From assembly GCA_035641315.1 (NCBI GenBank), contig DASQUK010000244.1, forward strand, positions 45,920 to 109,919: a stretch of 64,000 nucleotides of DNA, in the 5' to 3' direction. Position numbers and translations under genes: made by a program. This DNA is from DASQUK01 sp035641315 (lineage in GTDB: Bacteria > Actinomycetota > Acidimicrobiia > Acidimicrobiales > VFJN01). How positions within the stretch are numbered: the stretch's first letter is position 1; each line of letters starts with the position of its first letter. The notes under the pieces were generated by a model. That model was not told where the DNA came from, searched no databases, and worked only from the letters and a program-made list of their open reading frames with translations. This document shows positions 1 to 8,032 of this stretch, one piece after another.

Positions 1-1396
1 CGTCGGCAGCGCCGGCCTGGCTCTTGCGCTCGGCCCACCAAGCCAGAAGGCGGCGCTCGGCCTCGGCCTGACCGAGCGGGCCCTCGTCGAGGCGGGCCTC
101 CAGCAGCATCGACAGCGCCGCGCCCACCACCGGCCCCGGCTTGACGCCGAGCAGCTCCATGACCCGGTTGCCGTCGATGTCCGGACGGATCCGCTCCAGC
201 TCCTCGCGCTCGCGCAGCTCGGCGATGCGCGCCTCGAGGTCGTCCATGCGCTTGGCCAGCATGCGGGCCTTGCGCTCGTTGCGGGTCGTGCAGTCGCAGC
301 GGGTCAGCTCGTTGAGGTCGTCGAGCAACGGACCGGCGTCGCGGGCGTAGCGCCGCACGGCCGCGTCGGTCCACACATCCTCGCGGTAGCCATGGAACCG
401 CAGGTGCAGGAACACCAGCTGTGACACGTCGTCGACCATCTCGTTGGAGAAGCGCAGTGCCCGCATGCGGTCGCGGGCCATGCGGGCGCCGACCACCTCG
501 TGATGGTGGAAGCTGACGCCCTTGGGCCCGATCGAGCGGGTCTTGGGCTTGCCGATGTCGTGGAGCAGGGCCGCCAAACGGAGGACCAGCCGGGGCGACG
601 TCTTGGCCACCACGGCGATGGTGTGGGACAGCACGTCCTTGTGGCGGTGGATCGGGTCCTGCTCGAGCCGCAGCCCCCGCAGCTCGGGCAGGAACTCGTC
701 GGCCAGCTCGGTGTCCACCAGGAACCACAGGCCGGCGCTCGGATCGTCGACCACCAGCAGCTTCGAGAGCTCGTCGCGCACCCGCTCGGCCGACACGATC
801 TCGAGCCGATGGCGCAGCTTGCGGACGGCCGCGACCAGATCCGGATCGGGCGCCAGGCCGTAGCCGGCGATGAAGCGGGCGGCCCGCATCATCCGCAGCG
901 GGTCGTCGGACAAGGACACCTCGGGGGCCAGCGGCGTGCGCAGCCGGCTCGCCGCCAGGTCGGCCACGCCCCCGAAGGGATCGATCATCTCGACGTCGGG
1001 CAGGCGGAGCGCCATGGCGTTGACGGTGAAGTCCCGGCGGGACAGATCGTCGGTGACGTCGTCGGCATAGACCACGTGGGGCTTGCGCGAGTCCTCCCGG
1101 TAGGCCTCGGCGCGGTGGGTGGTGACCTCGAACGTGACGCCCCCCTTGCGGGCGCCGATCGTGCCGAACGACTGGCCCTGGGTCCAGGTCGCGTCGGCCC
1201 AGCCGTCGAGCAGGGCGAGCGTCCTGTCGGGACGGGCGTCGGTGGTGAGGTCGAGGTCGGCCCCCTCGGTCAAGCGACCGAGCACCAGGTCGCGCACGAT
1301 CCCGCCCACGAGGTAGACGCGGTGGCCCGCTGCGGCGAAACGCTCGGCCAGCGGCCGGACGTCGTCGAGGATCGGCTGCAGCCGCTCGGGGATCAC
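1..1396 (-). CDS. cca: CCA tRNA nucleotidyltransferase (3' end cut by window edge)
   Basis: Adds or repairs the 3'-CCA of tRNAs in the cytoplasm. The minus-strand frame opens with GTG at 1396 and runs off the left edge. Near the N-terminus it shows the class II nucleotidyltransferase signature LVGGIVRDLVLG, the catalytic DLDLTT aspartates and the RRDFTVNAMA motif. An HD-type region with HHHEVVGARMA follows at about 1000-470 of the window. The annotated start gives VIPERLQPILDDV; no better start lies upstream. In actinobacteria this gene commonly stands at the outer end of the murJ-sigM-trx block next to the origin, as it does here. Family assignment is secure; substrate range (CCA versus poly-A) is inferred from context. 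Confidence 0.93.
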   Translation of the reverse strand, partial: MIPERLQPILDDVRPLAERFAAAGHRVYLVGGIVRDLVLGRLTEGADLDLTTDARPDRTLALLDGWADATWTQGQSFGTIGARKGGVTFEVTTHRAEAYREDSRKPHVVYADDVTDDLSRRDFTVNAMALRLPDVEMIDPFGGVADLAASRLRTPLAPEVSLSDDPLRMMRAARFIAGYGLAPDPDLVAAVRKLRHRLEIVSAERVRDELSKLLVVDDPSAGLWFLVDTELADEFLPELRGLRLEQDPIHRHKDVLSHTIAVVAKTSPRLVLRLAALLHDIGKPKTRSIGPKGVSFHHHEVVGARMARDRMRALRFSNEMVDDVSQLVFLHLRFHGYREDVWTDAAVRRYARDAGPLLDDLNELTRCDCTTRNERKARMLAKRMDDLEARIAELREREELERIRPDIDGNRVMELLGVKPGPVVGAALSMLLEARLDEGPLGQAEAERRLLAWWAERKSQAGAAD

Positions 1397-1451
1397 GTGC
1401 GCAGGGTAGTGAGGTGTGGTGCCAGGTCCCCGAGGCATACCGGAGCGCCGC

Positions 1452-2699
1452 TCAGGCCGGCACCGACGGGAGGCCCTCGATGGGCGCCGGCGTCGCCCGC
1501 AGGTCGAGAGGCCCCAGCGTGGCGAGCACCCGGGCCAGGTCGGCGAGCCCGAGGTCGGTTTCGAACACGACTGACGCGCCGTCGCTGGCATGCAGGATGC
1601 CCTCGGCGATCCCGTCGGTCACGACGCCGGTGGCGTCGTAGCCCTCGACGTCGAAGGGCTGGGCTCCGGGCGGATCGACGACGCAGGCGGGCGACACGAC
1701 CGAGAGCCACAGATAGCTACCCACGGGATCGTCGACGTCGGTGTAGTCGAGGTCGACGCTGGCGCACTCGCCCTCGGCGTCCGGCGTGACCGCGGCATTG
1801 ACCAGCGTCCAACCCGCGGGCACGCCCCCCAGCCCGACGAGGAGGGGGCCGCCCAGTGCCGTGATGTCCTCCTCGTCGATGGACGGCGTTGCGTCGACCT
1901 GGGCGGGGTCGGGCATCTCGACGTCGACGCTGTCCCCGTAGTGGTCGAACTCGTAGCTCGCCGTGAGGTCGATGCCGAACTGCGCCATGTCGATGTCCAG
2001 CGAGATCGGCCGCCCGGCCTCGTCGACCGTCAGGGTCAGCTGTGCGTCGCCCTCCCCCAGGTCTCCCAGCAACCCGGCGCGCACCGCCGCGTGCACCACG
2101 CGGTTGCCGTCGGGGTCTTCCCCACCCTGCCGGTGCTCGTCGGCAAGGTCGAGCCAACGGACCAGCCGGTGGACTGCGATGCCGACCGTCCCGGCTTCGA
2201 CCTGCTGCCACGGTCGGCTCTCGATCTGGTCCGGAAACGCCGTCCGTCGGAGCCACACCTCGCCGCGCCGGGCCACCATCTCGAGGCGTGAGCCGTCCGG
2301 CTCGTCGCTGATCTCGTGCCAGGTTTGCCCCACCCGCACCTCACCCGACAGGGTCCAGTCGACGACGAACGGCTGGTCGTCCTGCGGGTCGGTTCCCTCG
2401 ACCCGGCTCGTGCCCTCGTAGCTGAACGTCCCTGCGTCCTCGACCTGGTCGGCGGCGGACGCGACGATGGCCTCCGGGGACCCGGGCGTGGCGCCGTCGT
2501 CGGCGGCTCCGTCGGGCGCGTCGGCCGCGTCGGCGGGCGCCGCACGGATGGCGTCGGTGTCGGGGGCCGGAGTTCTGATCGAGATGACCGCGCCGCCGAC
2601 CACGAGCGTGAGGCCCACGAGCGCCGTGGCGACGGCCGGCAGGCGCTCCCGCCGAGGCGGGCGGCGACGTACGTGGCGGGGGCGGTGGGGCGCCTCCAT
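1452..2699 (-). CDS. Hypothetical membrane-anchored secreted protein
   Basis: A 415-residue protein of unknown function. I chose the ATG at 2699 (MEAPHRPRHVRRR) over the further ATG at 2753 because it begins with an arginine-rich cytoplasmic segment directly before a single hydrophobic helix (LPAVATALVGLTLVVGGAVI, about residues 23-42). The remainder is acidic and extracytoplasmic. Residues about 90-230 contain alternating beta-like stretches (TFSYEGTSRVEG, GEVWLRRTAF, LTLTVDEAGRPISLDIDM) reminiscent of the LolA/LppX-type lipid-binding fold, but no diagnostic motif proves this. It faces the same way as the CCA gene with a 55-bp gap. Confidence 0.7.
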   Translation of the reverse strand: MEAPHRPRHVRRRPPRRERLPAVATALVGLTLVVGGAVISIRTPAPDTDAIRAAPADAADAPDGAADDGATPGSPEAIVASAADQVEDAGTFSYEGTSRVEGTDPQDDQPFVVDWTLSGEVRVGQTWHEISDEPDGSRLEMVARRGEVWLRRTAFPDQIESRPWQQVEAGTVGIAVHRLVRWLDLADEHRQGGEDPDGNRVVHAAVRAGLLGDLGEGDAQLTLTVDEAGRPISLDIDMAQFGIDLTASYEFDHYGDSVDVEMPDPAQVDATPSIDEEDITALGGPLLVGLGGVPAGWTLVNAAVTPDAEGECASVDLDYTDVDDPVGSYLWLSVVSPACVVDPPGAQPFDVEGYDATGVVTDGIAEGILHASDGASVVFETDLGLADLARVLATLGPLDLRATPAPIEGLPSVPA

Positions 2700-2834
2700 C
2701 TCCCAGCTGATCGGCCCACCGGGTCCGCCCTGCGGCCACGCCCCCGTCCCCACGACGCAGGACTATGGCACGTCGGCGAGGCTGCGTCCCGGCGAACCAC
2801 GGGGCGGGCGCAGCCGGCTACGAGGCGTCGGGCT

Positions 2835-3851
2835 TCAGCGGGCCTGCACCGCCCGGGAGTGTGCCAGGGCGGCAACATCCACGACGTCCCGGCCCGGACC
2901 GCCCGACGAAGGCGGCTCGGGGTGCAGCCGGTCGCCGGCCAGGGCGGCCAGCGCCGCCGCGGTCGAGTCGCGCAGCGCGGCGAGGTCGTAGCCGCCCTCG
3001 AGGAACACCAGCCGCCGTCGGGGCGGGACCAGGGCCAGCAGGTCGGCCGTGATGTCGGCGTAGTCGCCCGACGTCAACCCGAGGTCCGTCAACGGGTCGG
3101 CGCGGTGGGCGTCGAAGCCGGCGGACAGCAGCAACCAGGTGGGCCCGAAGTCCTCGGCCAGCGGCACCACAACCTGGGCGACCGCCGCCCGGAACACGTC
3201 ACCGGTGGCGCCGGGCGGCACCGGCACGTTGGCCGTCGCACCTCGGCCCTCGCCCTCGCCGGTCTCGAGCACCGTCCCCGTTCCCGGGTAGAGCGGGTAC
3301 TGGTGGACCGACACGTAGGCGACGCGGGGGTCGTCGTAGAACGTCGCCTGGGTGCCGTTGCCGTGGTGGGCGTCGTAGTCGACGATCAGTACCCGCTCGC
3401 CCCGCTCCGCCAGCGCGGCGGCGGCGACCGCCACGTTGTTGAACAGGCAAAAGCCCATGGCCCGGCTGGCCAGCGCGTGGTGCCCGGGCGGGCGTACCGC
3501 GCAGAACGCCGCCGTCACCTCGCCGGCATCGAGGTGGTCGATGGCGGCGAGCCCGGCGCCGGCGGCCAGCAGCGCCGCCTCCCACGAGGCGGGGACCGCG
3601 GCCGTGTCGGCGTCGAGGTGGCCGCCGCCGGCGCGGCAGAACCGCCCGAGCGCCTCCACATAGTCGTCGTCGTGGACGCGCTCGACCTCGGCGAGCGTCG
3701 CCGGCCGGGGCGCCACGATCACGAGCTCGTCCTCCAAGCCGGCGCCAACGGCACCCTCGTGGACGGCACGCAGGCGATCGGGTCGCTCGGGGTGCCCCGT
3801 CCCGGCGTCGTGGGCGAGGAACTGCGGATGGGAGACGAAGGCGATCGGCAC
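2835..3851 (-). CDS. Histone deacetylase-family amidohydrolase (AcuC/HDAC-like)
   Basis: A 338-residue zinc-dependent deacetylase-fold enzyme. The family's landmarks occur in order: GHPERPDRL near residue 20, RPPGHHA (tandem active-site histidines), GFCLFNNVAVAA, the metal-binding DYDAHHGNGTQ, SVHQYPLYPGTG, SAGFDAHRADPL and the glycine-rich LEGGYDL near the C-terminus. Metal ligands and general-base histidines look intact, so an active enzyme is expected. Bacterial members include acetoin-utilisation AcuC proteins and acetylpolyamine amidohydrolases; the substrate cannot be chosen from sequence. It is transcribed divergently from the acetyltransferase gene at 3994, and a hairpin-rich repeat lies between them. 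Confidence 0.88.
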   Translation of the reverse strand: MPIAFVSHPQFLAHDAGTGHPERPDRLRAVHEGAVGAGLEDELVIVAPRPATLAEVERVHDDDYVEALGRFCRAGGGHLDADTAAVPASWEAALLAAGAGLAAIDHLDAGEVTAAFCAVRPPGHHALASRAMGFCLFNNVAVAAAALAERGERVLIVDYDAHHGNGTQATFYDDPRVAYVSVHQYPLYPGTGTVLETGEGEGRGATANVPVPPGATGDVFRAAVAQVVVPLAEDFGPTWLLLSAGFDAHRADPLTDLGLTSGDYADITADLLALVPPRRRLVFLEGGYDLAALRDSTAAALAALAGDRLHPEPPSSGGPGRDVVDVAALAHSRAVQAR

Positions 3852-3901
3852 CGTCGATGACGGTAACGGCTGTCGCCCGGTTGCCTACGCTTGACGGGTA
3901 T

Positions 3902-3994
3902 ATGAGCGAGCGCGAAGCGCGAGCGAATCATGAGCACAGTGCGTTGCTCGCCGCGAAGCGGCGATGGCTCATCGGCGAGCCGAAGGCGAGCTGA
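3902..3994 (+). repeat. GAA-triloop hairpin repeat with a 30-codon ORF
   Basis: This stretch contains several short perfect hairpins with a GAA loop: GCGC-GAA-GCGC at 3910-3920, CGCCGC-GAA-GCGGCG at 3949-3963 and GCC-GAA-GGC at about 3979-3987. The GCGAAGC core is known to form an exceptionally stable DNA mini-hairpin. The same block is an open frame from ATG 3902 (MSEREARANHEHSALL...) ending in TGA at 3992-3994, which overlaps the ATG of the following acetyltransferase as TGATG. Whether the small ORF is translated is unknown. It may be a leader that couples translation, or only repeat DNA that happens to be open. Confidence 0.6.
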
Positions 3995-4719
3995 TGAGCC
4001 TTTTGCGGGCACCCTCCTCTGGAGCGGCGCGGCTCCGGGTGCGGACCTGGCACGCCGATGACCGGCTCGCGCACATCACCCCTGCGGTCGACGGGTCCGG
4101 CCCGCTCACCGCCGAGGAGGTGCGCCGCTGCATCGCCGACCTGCGCGACGGCGGGTACAGGGGGGCGGTCACGGCCGCCATGGGGCGGGCCGACCAGCCG
4201 CCGTTCCTCGAGGCCGGGTTCGTGCCCGCCGAGCGCCTGCACCTGCTGGTGCACCCGCTCGGCCAGCTGCCAGAAGCCGTGCTGTCGGCACCGGTGCACA
4301 TTCGCCGGGGACGGCGGCGCGACATGGAGGATCTGCTGGCCGTCGACACCGCCGCGTTCAGCGGTATGTGGCGCCTGGACCGGGTCGGGGTCGACGAGGC
4401 GCTGAACGCCACGCCCACGGTGCACCTGCGGGTCGCCCGCGACGCCGCCGGGACCGCCGGCTACGCCATCTGCGGGCGAGCTGCCGACCGCGGCTACGTC
4501 CAGCGGCTGGCCGTGCACCCCCGGGTGCAGGGCCATGGCATCGGGGGCACCCTGCTGCTCGACGGCCTGCGCTGGCTACGGCGCTGGGGCGCGCGGGACG
4601 CGTTGGTCAACACCCAAGAGGGCAACGACCGCTCCTTGCGGCTCTACCAGCGCACGGGGTTCGTGCTGCAGCCCGATGGGCTCAGGGTGCTCCGCCTCGA
4701 TCTCGGCGCTTCCCCGTGA
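3994..4719 (+). CDS. GNAT-family N-acetyltransferase
   Basis: A 241-residue acetyl-CoA-dependent acetyltransferase. The start at ATG 3994 (MSLLRAPSSG) is preferred because the repeat ORF ends there; the frame is open further upstream only through repeat DNA. The C-terminal half holds the canonical GNAT core: a beta-4 strand VQRLAVHPRVQGHGIGGTLL with the Q/RxxGxG/A-type acetyl-CoA pyrophosphate loop, followed by NTQEGNDRSLRLYQRTGF (motif B). The N-terminal half (residues 20-110) looks like a degenerate second GNAT lobe. Its stop codon overlaps the GTG of the next gene as GTGA, so the two are probably translationally coupled. The substrate is unknown. Confidence 0.82.
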   Translation: MSLLRAPSSGAARLRVRTWHADDRLAHITPAVDGSGPLTAEEVRRCIADLRDGGYRGAVTAAMGRADQPPFLEAGFVPAERLHLLVHPLGQLPEAVLSAPVHIRRGRRRDMEDLLAVDTAAFSGMWRLDRVGVDEALNATPTVHLRVARDAAGTAGYAICGRAADRGYVQRLAVHPRVQGHGIGGTLLLDGLRWLRRWGARDALVNTQEGNDRSLRLYQRTGFVLQPDGLRVLRLDLGASP

Positions 4720-4947
4720 GCCGGCTTCGCCCGTCCGCGCCCCTCCGCTCACGGGTCCTGTCGCCTCCGGTGCGGCGGCTCCGACGCTGTGACACCCGCT
4801 CTCGGCGGCTCCGCCGCCGGGCCGCTCGGGCCCTGGCGCCGCCGGCGCCGACAGGCGCCGACAACGGCGCCGCATCCTCGGCGCCACCCGCTCGCTACCC
4901 GCCCTCCGCCGGAAGACGAAGATTGGCCTCGGCCTGCGGCCGAGTCG
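4716..4947 (+). repeat. Dispersed start-codon repeat, copy 1
   Basis: First of three related copies (others at 41403-41575 and 45173-45348, minus strand). It begins at the GTG of the downstream gene with GTGAGCCGGCTTCGCCCGTC and shares CTCACGGGTCCTGTCGCCTC, then GCATCCTCGGCGCCACCCG, and ends with GGCCTCGGCCTGCGGCCGAG, a hairpin. This copy is the longest at 232 bp, carrying about 57 bp of extra GC-rich sequence in the middle. It is read in frame as an N-terminal extension beginning VSRLRPSAPL and ending near SACGRV. Confidence 0.8.
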
Positions 4948-6989
4948 CGATTCTCGTCGCGATCAGCATGGCCGCGGCACCGGCCGCACCGACGGCCGCC
5001 GCTCCCCGCCAGGCGGGGCCGACCATGGAGCTTGTCGAGCAGACGAGCTGGGTGCATGCCGGCGACGAGTTCCGGGTGAGCGTGCGGGTCGGCGGCGCGC
5101 CGGCGGGGGCCGGCCTGCAGATGGTGGTCCACGATCGTCTCGTGTCGCGATCAGATTTCCAGCAGACGCTCGACGGTGAGCTGGGCGACACGGAGCTGAC
5201 GCTCGATCCGCGGCCATTGAGCGAGCTGGGCCCGGCAGCCGGTCCGTTCACCACCGGGTTCGTCGTCGGGGATCAAGGTCAGGGCCTCGGTGGCCGCGGC
5301 GTGTACCCGGTCGAGGTGCGCCTGGTCGACACGCAGGGCACGGAGCTGGCCAACCTCGTCACCTATCTCCCGTACCTCCACGAACCGAACGAGGAACCCT
5401 CGTACACGCCGCTATCGGTCGCGGTGGTGCTCGATGTCAGCGGGCCGCCCGCCCTCCAGCCCGACGGCGACGTCCGGGTCGCGTCCAGGACCATCGACCG
5501 GGCCCGCGAGCGGGCAGATGTGTTGGCCGCCACGCCTGATGTGCCCCTCACGCTCGCCCCGCAACCCGAGACGCTCGACGGGCTCGCGGACAGCGGTGGT
5601 ACGGGCGCGGCGACGGTGCAGGCCCTGGTCGATGCCAGCGGCGAGCGACCGGTGCTGGCCCGCCCCTACACGGACGTAGACCTGACGACGCTCCGCCACA
5701 GCGGGCTGGTGAGCGAGGCCGACGACCAGATCGGGGCCGGAGCCACAGCGGTGCGCAACCGGTTCCGGCGTGAGCCGTCGGCAGGCATCTGGCTGTCCGG
5801 ACCTACGCTGGGGAACGACGCCGCAGAGCAGGCTGTGGACCTCGGCATCGACCGCGCCCTGCTGCCCTCCAGCGCCGTCGAGGATGACGACTCGGGCTCA
5901 CAGGCGGGCGCAGTGCCCGACGCACCCGTCGCCGTCACCAACGAGCTTGTCGCGATGGTCAGCGATCCGGAGCTGGCCGAACACCTGACCGCGGAGGACG
6001 GCGTCATCGACGCCCAGCGGTTCCTCGCCGAGCTGGCGATCATGTGGTTCGAGCGGCCCTCCACGCCCCGAGCGGTCGCGGTCTACATCCCCGGCGACGA
6101 CCCGATCGACCCCCAGACCGTCGCTCGCGCGCTCAACGGGCTGACGGATGGCCAAACGGTGCAAGCGGTGCCGCTCGATCAGGTCTTCGACGTGCCGCCC
6201 GATCCGGACGGGCCCACCACCGTCGATCTCAGCGCCCACGAGATCGACGACGACCTCGACGCCATCGCCGGCCCGCTGCGCGAGGCCCGCCGCGGCGTGG
6301 TTGGCGTCGCCGGCACCCTGGCCGCAGACGGTCGCTCCCTCGAGCGGTCGCTGCTGCTCGCCACCGGCACCGCCACGCCCGACCACCAGCGCGCCGCCTT
6401 CGTCGAGCGTGTCACCGGCGAGCTGGACTCGTTGGAGGGTGCCGTCGTTCTGCCCGACGCGTTCCGCATCACCCTCACCTCCCGCACGAGCACCGTCCCC
6501 GTCAACATCATCAACAACCTCGACCGACCGCTCCGGGTGCGGATCGAGTTCGACAGCGCGCAGCTCGACTTCCTCGACGGCGACTTCATCACCCAGGACC
6601 TCCCGCCGGGTGCCACGCGGCTGGACGTGCGTGTGCGCGCCCTGACCTCGGGCGCGTTCACCATGGGCATCACCGTGCTGACCCCGGACAGCTCCCTCGA
6701 GCTCGACCAGACCACGTTCGACATCCGCTCGACGGCTGTGACCGGGGTGGGCTTGGTGCTCTCCGTCGGCGCCGGCCTGTTCCTCGCCGTGTGGTGGGCC
6801 CGTCACTGGCGCAACTCCCGCCGCTCGCGTCACCTGATGCCGGCGGGCGAGCCGCCGACGGTGCCCGCAGGTGGCGTCGTGACGGTGGGCGACGGGTCGG
6901 AGACGGCCGTCGGCCCCTCCCGCCAGGACGACGACACCGGCGACTACCGCCCCGCGCACATGGCGGGCAGTCGGCCCCGCCGGGACTGA
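4716..6989 (+). CDS. DUF6049-type large secreted envelope protein with repeat-derived N-terminus
   Basis: A 757-residue protein whose GTG start (4716) overlaps the stop of the acetyltransferase as GTGA. Residues 1-77 come from the dispersed repeat. A signal-peptide-like segment follows (GRVAILVAISMAAAPAAPTA), then a long extracytoplasmic part starting TMELVEQTSWVHAGDEFRV, and a C-terminal transmembrane helix GVGLVLSVGAGLFLAVWWA with an arginine-rich cytosolic tail. Size, topology and position match the DUF6049 proteins that precede murJ in actinobacterial origin regions; I assign the family from this pattern, not from a search. No ATG, GTG or TTG lies between the repeat and the signal segment, so the repeat seems to supply the start. 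Function is unknown, presumably cell envelope. Confidence 0.78.
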   Translation: MSRLRPSAPLRSRVLSPPVRRLRRCDTRSRRLRRRAARALAPPAPTGADNGAASSAPPARYPPSAGRRRLASACGRVAILVAISMAAAPAAPTAAAPRQAGPTMELVEQTSWVHAGDEFRVSVRVGGAPAGAGLQMVVHDRLVSRSDFQQTLDGELGDTELTLDPRPLSELGPAAGPFTTGFVVGDQGQGLGGRGVYPVEVRLVDTQGTELANLVTYLPYLHEPNEEPSYTPLSVAVVLDVSGPPALQPDGDVRVASRTIDRARERADVLAATPDVPLTLAPQPETLDGLADSGGTGAATVQALVDASGERPVLARPYTDVDLTTLRHSGLVSEADDQIGAGATAVRNRFRREPSAGIWLSGPTLGNDAAEQAVDLGIDRALLPSSAVEDDDSGSQAGAVPDAPVAVTNELVAMVSDPELAEHLTAEDGVIDAQRFLAELAIMWFERPSTPRAVAVYIPGDDPIDPQTVARALNGLTDGQTVQAVPLDQVFDVPPDPDGPTTVDLSAHEIDDDLDAIAGPLREARRGVVGVAGTLAADGRSLERSLLLATGTATPDHQRAAFVERVTGELDSLEGAVVLPDAFRITLTSRTSTVPVNIINNLDRPLRVRIEFDSAQLDFLDGDFITQDLPPGATRLDVRVRALTSGAFTMGITVLTPDSSLELDQTTFDIRSTAVTGVGLVLSVGAGLFLAVWWARHWRNSRRSRHLMPAGEPPTVPAGGVVTVGDGSETAVGPSRQDDDTGDYRPAHMAGSRPRRD

Positions 6990-7035
6990 CGCGACCGCCT
7001 GCCGGCGACGGTCCTGCGTATTAGGGTCGCCGGCC

Positions 7036-7875
7036 ATGCCAGTTCGTATCGTCACCGACTCTGCCGCCGATCTCGACGCCGCCGAGTCGAAGGAGCTCGG
7101 GGTCGAGGTCGTGCCGCTGTCGATCCGCTTCGGGTCCACCGAGTACACCGACGGCGTCGACCTGTCCGTCGAGCAGTTCTACGACAAGCTGTCCTCCTCG
7201 CAGGAGCTGCCCGAAACGGCGGCACCGTCGCCGGGAGCGTTCGAGGCAGCGTTCCGGCGCCAGGCCGAAGCCGGCGCCGACGCCGTGGTCTGCATCAACC
7301 TGTCGTCGGGCCTGTCGGCCACGATGCAGGCCGCCCAGAACGGTGCCAAGGCGCTCGAGGGCGAGCTCGACGTGCGCGTCGTCGACTCCCGCTCCATCAC
7401 GTCGGGGCTCGGATCGCAGGTGCGCCGGGCCGCCCAGGCCGCCGCAGGCGGGGCCGACGCCGATGCGGTCGAGTCCCTGGTCCGTGGCCTGAGCAGCCGC
7501 ACCCATGTCATCGGGGCGCTCGACACCCTCGACAACCTCCGCAAGGGTGGCCGCATCGGTGGCGCCCAGGCCGCGCTCGGCTCGCTACTGGCCATCAAGC
7601 CGCTACTGGACATCTCCACCGGCGAGGTGGAGGAGGCCGGGCGAGCCCGCACCCGCCGCAAGGCGCTGCACGCCCTGCGCGACAAGGTGTTCGAGCGCAC
7701 CGCCGTGGAGGACCTGACCCTGGCCCACGGCATGGCCCCCGACCTCGACGAGATGCGCGAGCTGCTGAGCCCGCGCTACCCGGCCGACCAGATCCGGGTG
7801 ACGACGATCGGCGCGACCATCGGCACCCACGCCGGACCCCGGGTGATGGGCGTCACCTGGATCGATCCCGGCTGA
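7036..7875 (+). CDS. DegV family fatty-acid-binding protein
   Basis: A 279-residue DegV-fold protein. Members bind a long-chain fatty acid between two domains, and in some bacteria act as the FakB subunit that presents fatty acid to FakA kinase. Diagnostic features are the N-terminal VRIVTDSAADL, the phosphate-contacting CINLSSGLSATMQAA segment, VVDSRSITSGLG and the C-terminal TIGATIGTHAGPRVMGV. Length is typical. It stands 46 bp after the DUF6049-type gene, at the place where murJ usually sits in related genomes. No FakA-like kinase is present in the window, so pathway membership is not shown. Confidence 0.92.
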   Translation: MPVRIVTDSAADLDAAESKELGVEVVPLSIRFGSTEYTDGVDLSVEQFYDKLSSSQELPETAAPSPGAFEAAFRRQAEAGADAVVCINLSSGLSATMQAAQNGAKALEGELDVRVVDSRSITSGLGSQVRRAAQAAAGGADADAVESLVRGLSSRTHVIGALDTLDNLRKGGRIGGAQAALGSLLAIKPLLDISTGEVEEAGRARTRRKALHALRDKVFERTAVEDLTLAHGMAPDLDEMRELLSPRYPADQIRVTTIGATIGTHAGPRVMGVTWIDPG

Positions 7876-7995
7876 AGCCGAGCCGAAGGCGAGGCTGTGG
7901 CCCGAGCGGCCCGGTGCGAAGCACCAAGAGCGGGAAGCATGTTTGGGAGTTGCCCTGTGCGCCCCGTGAAGGCCGTCCAGGCGTCAGGCTGACGC
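7874..7995. repeat. Hairpin-rich intergenic repeat DNA after degV
   Basis: The 157-bp gap between degV and the kinase gene carries short hairpins: GGTGC-GAA-GCACC at about 7910-7922, GCCGAAGGC at about 7880 (sharing GAGCCGAAGGCGAG with the repeat at 3902-3994), and GCGTCA-GGC-TGACGC at 7981-7995 shortly before the kinase start. No T-run follows any of them, so a classical intrinsic terminator is not evident; they may stabilise mRNA ends or be dispersed repeats. Confidence 0.5.
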
Positions 7996-8032
7996 GGCGT
8001 CAGGCCAGCACCTTGACTACGGTGGGCGCACC

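Noticed and set aside
500..1789. 429-codon plus-strand open frame
   Set aside because: Antisense to the CCA-adding enzyme and the secreted protein; its translation lacks recognisable domains and is compositionally biased.
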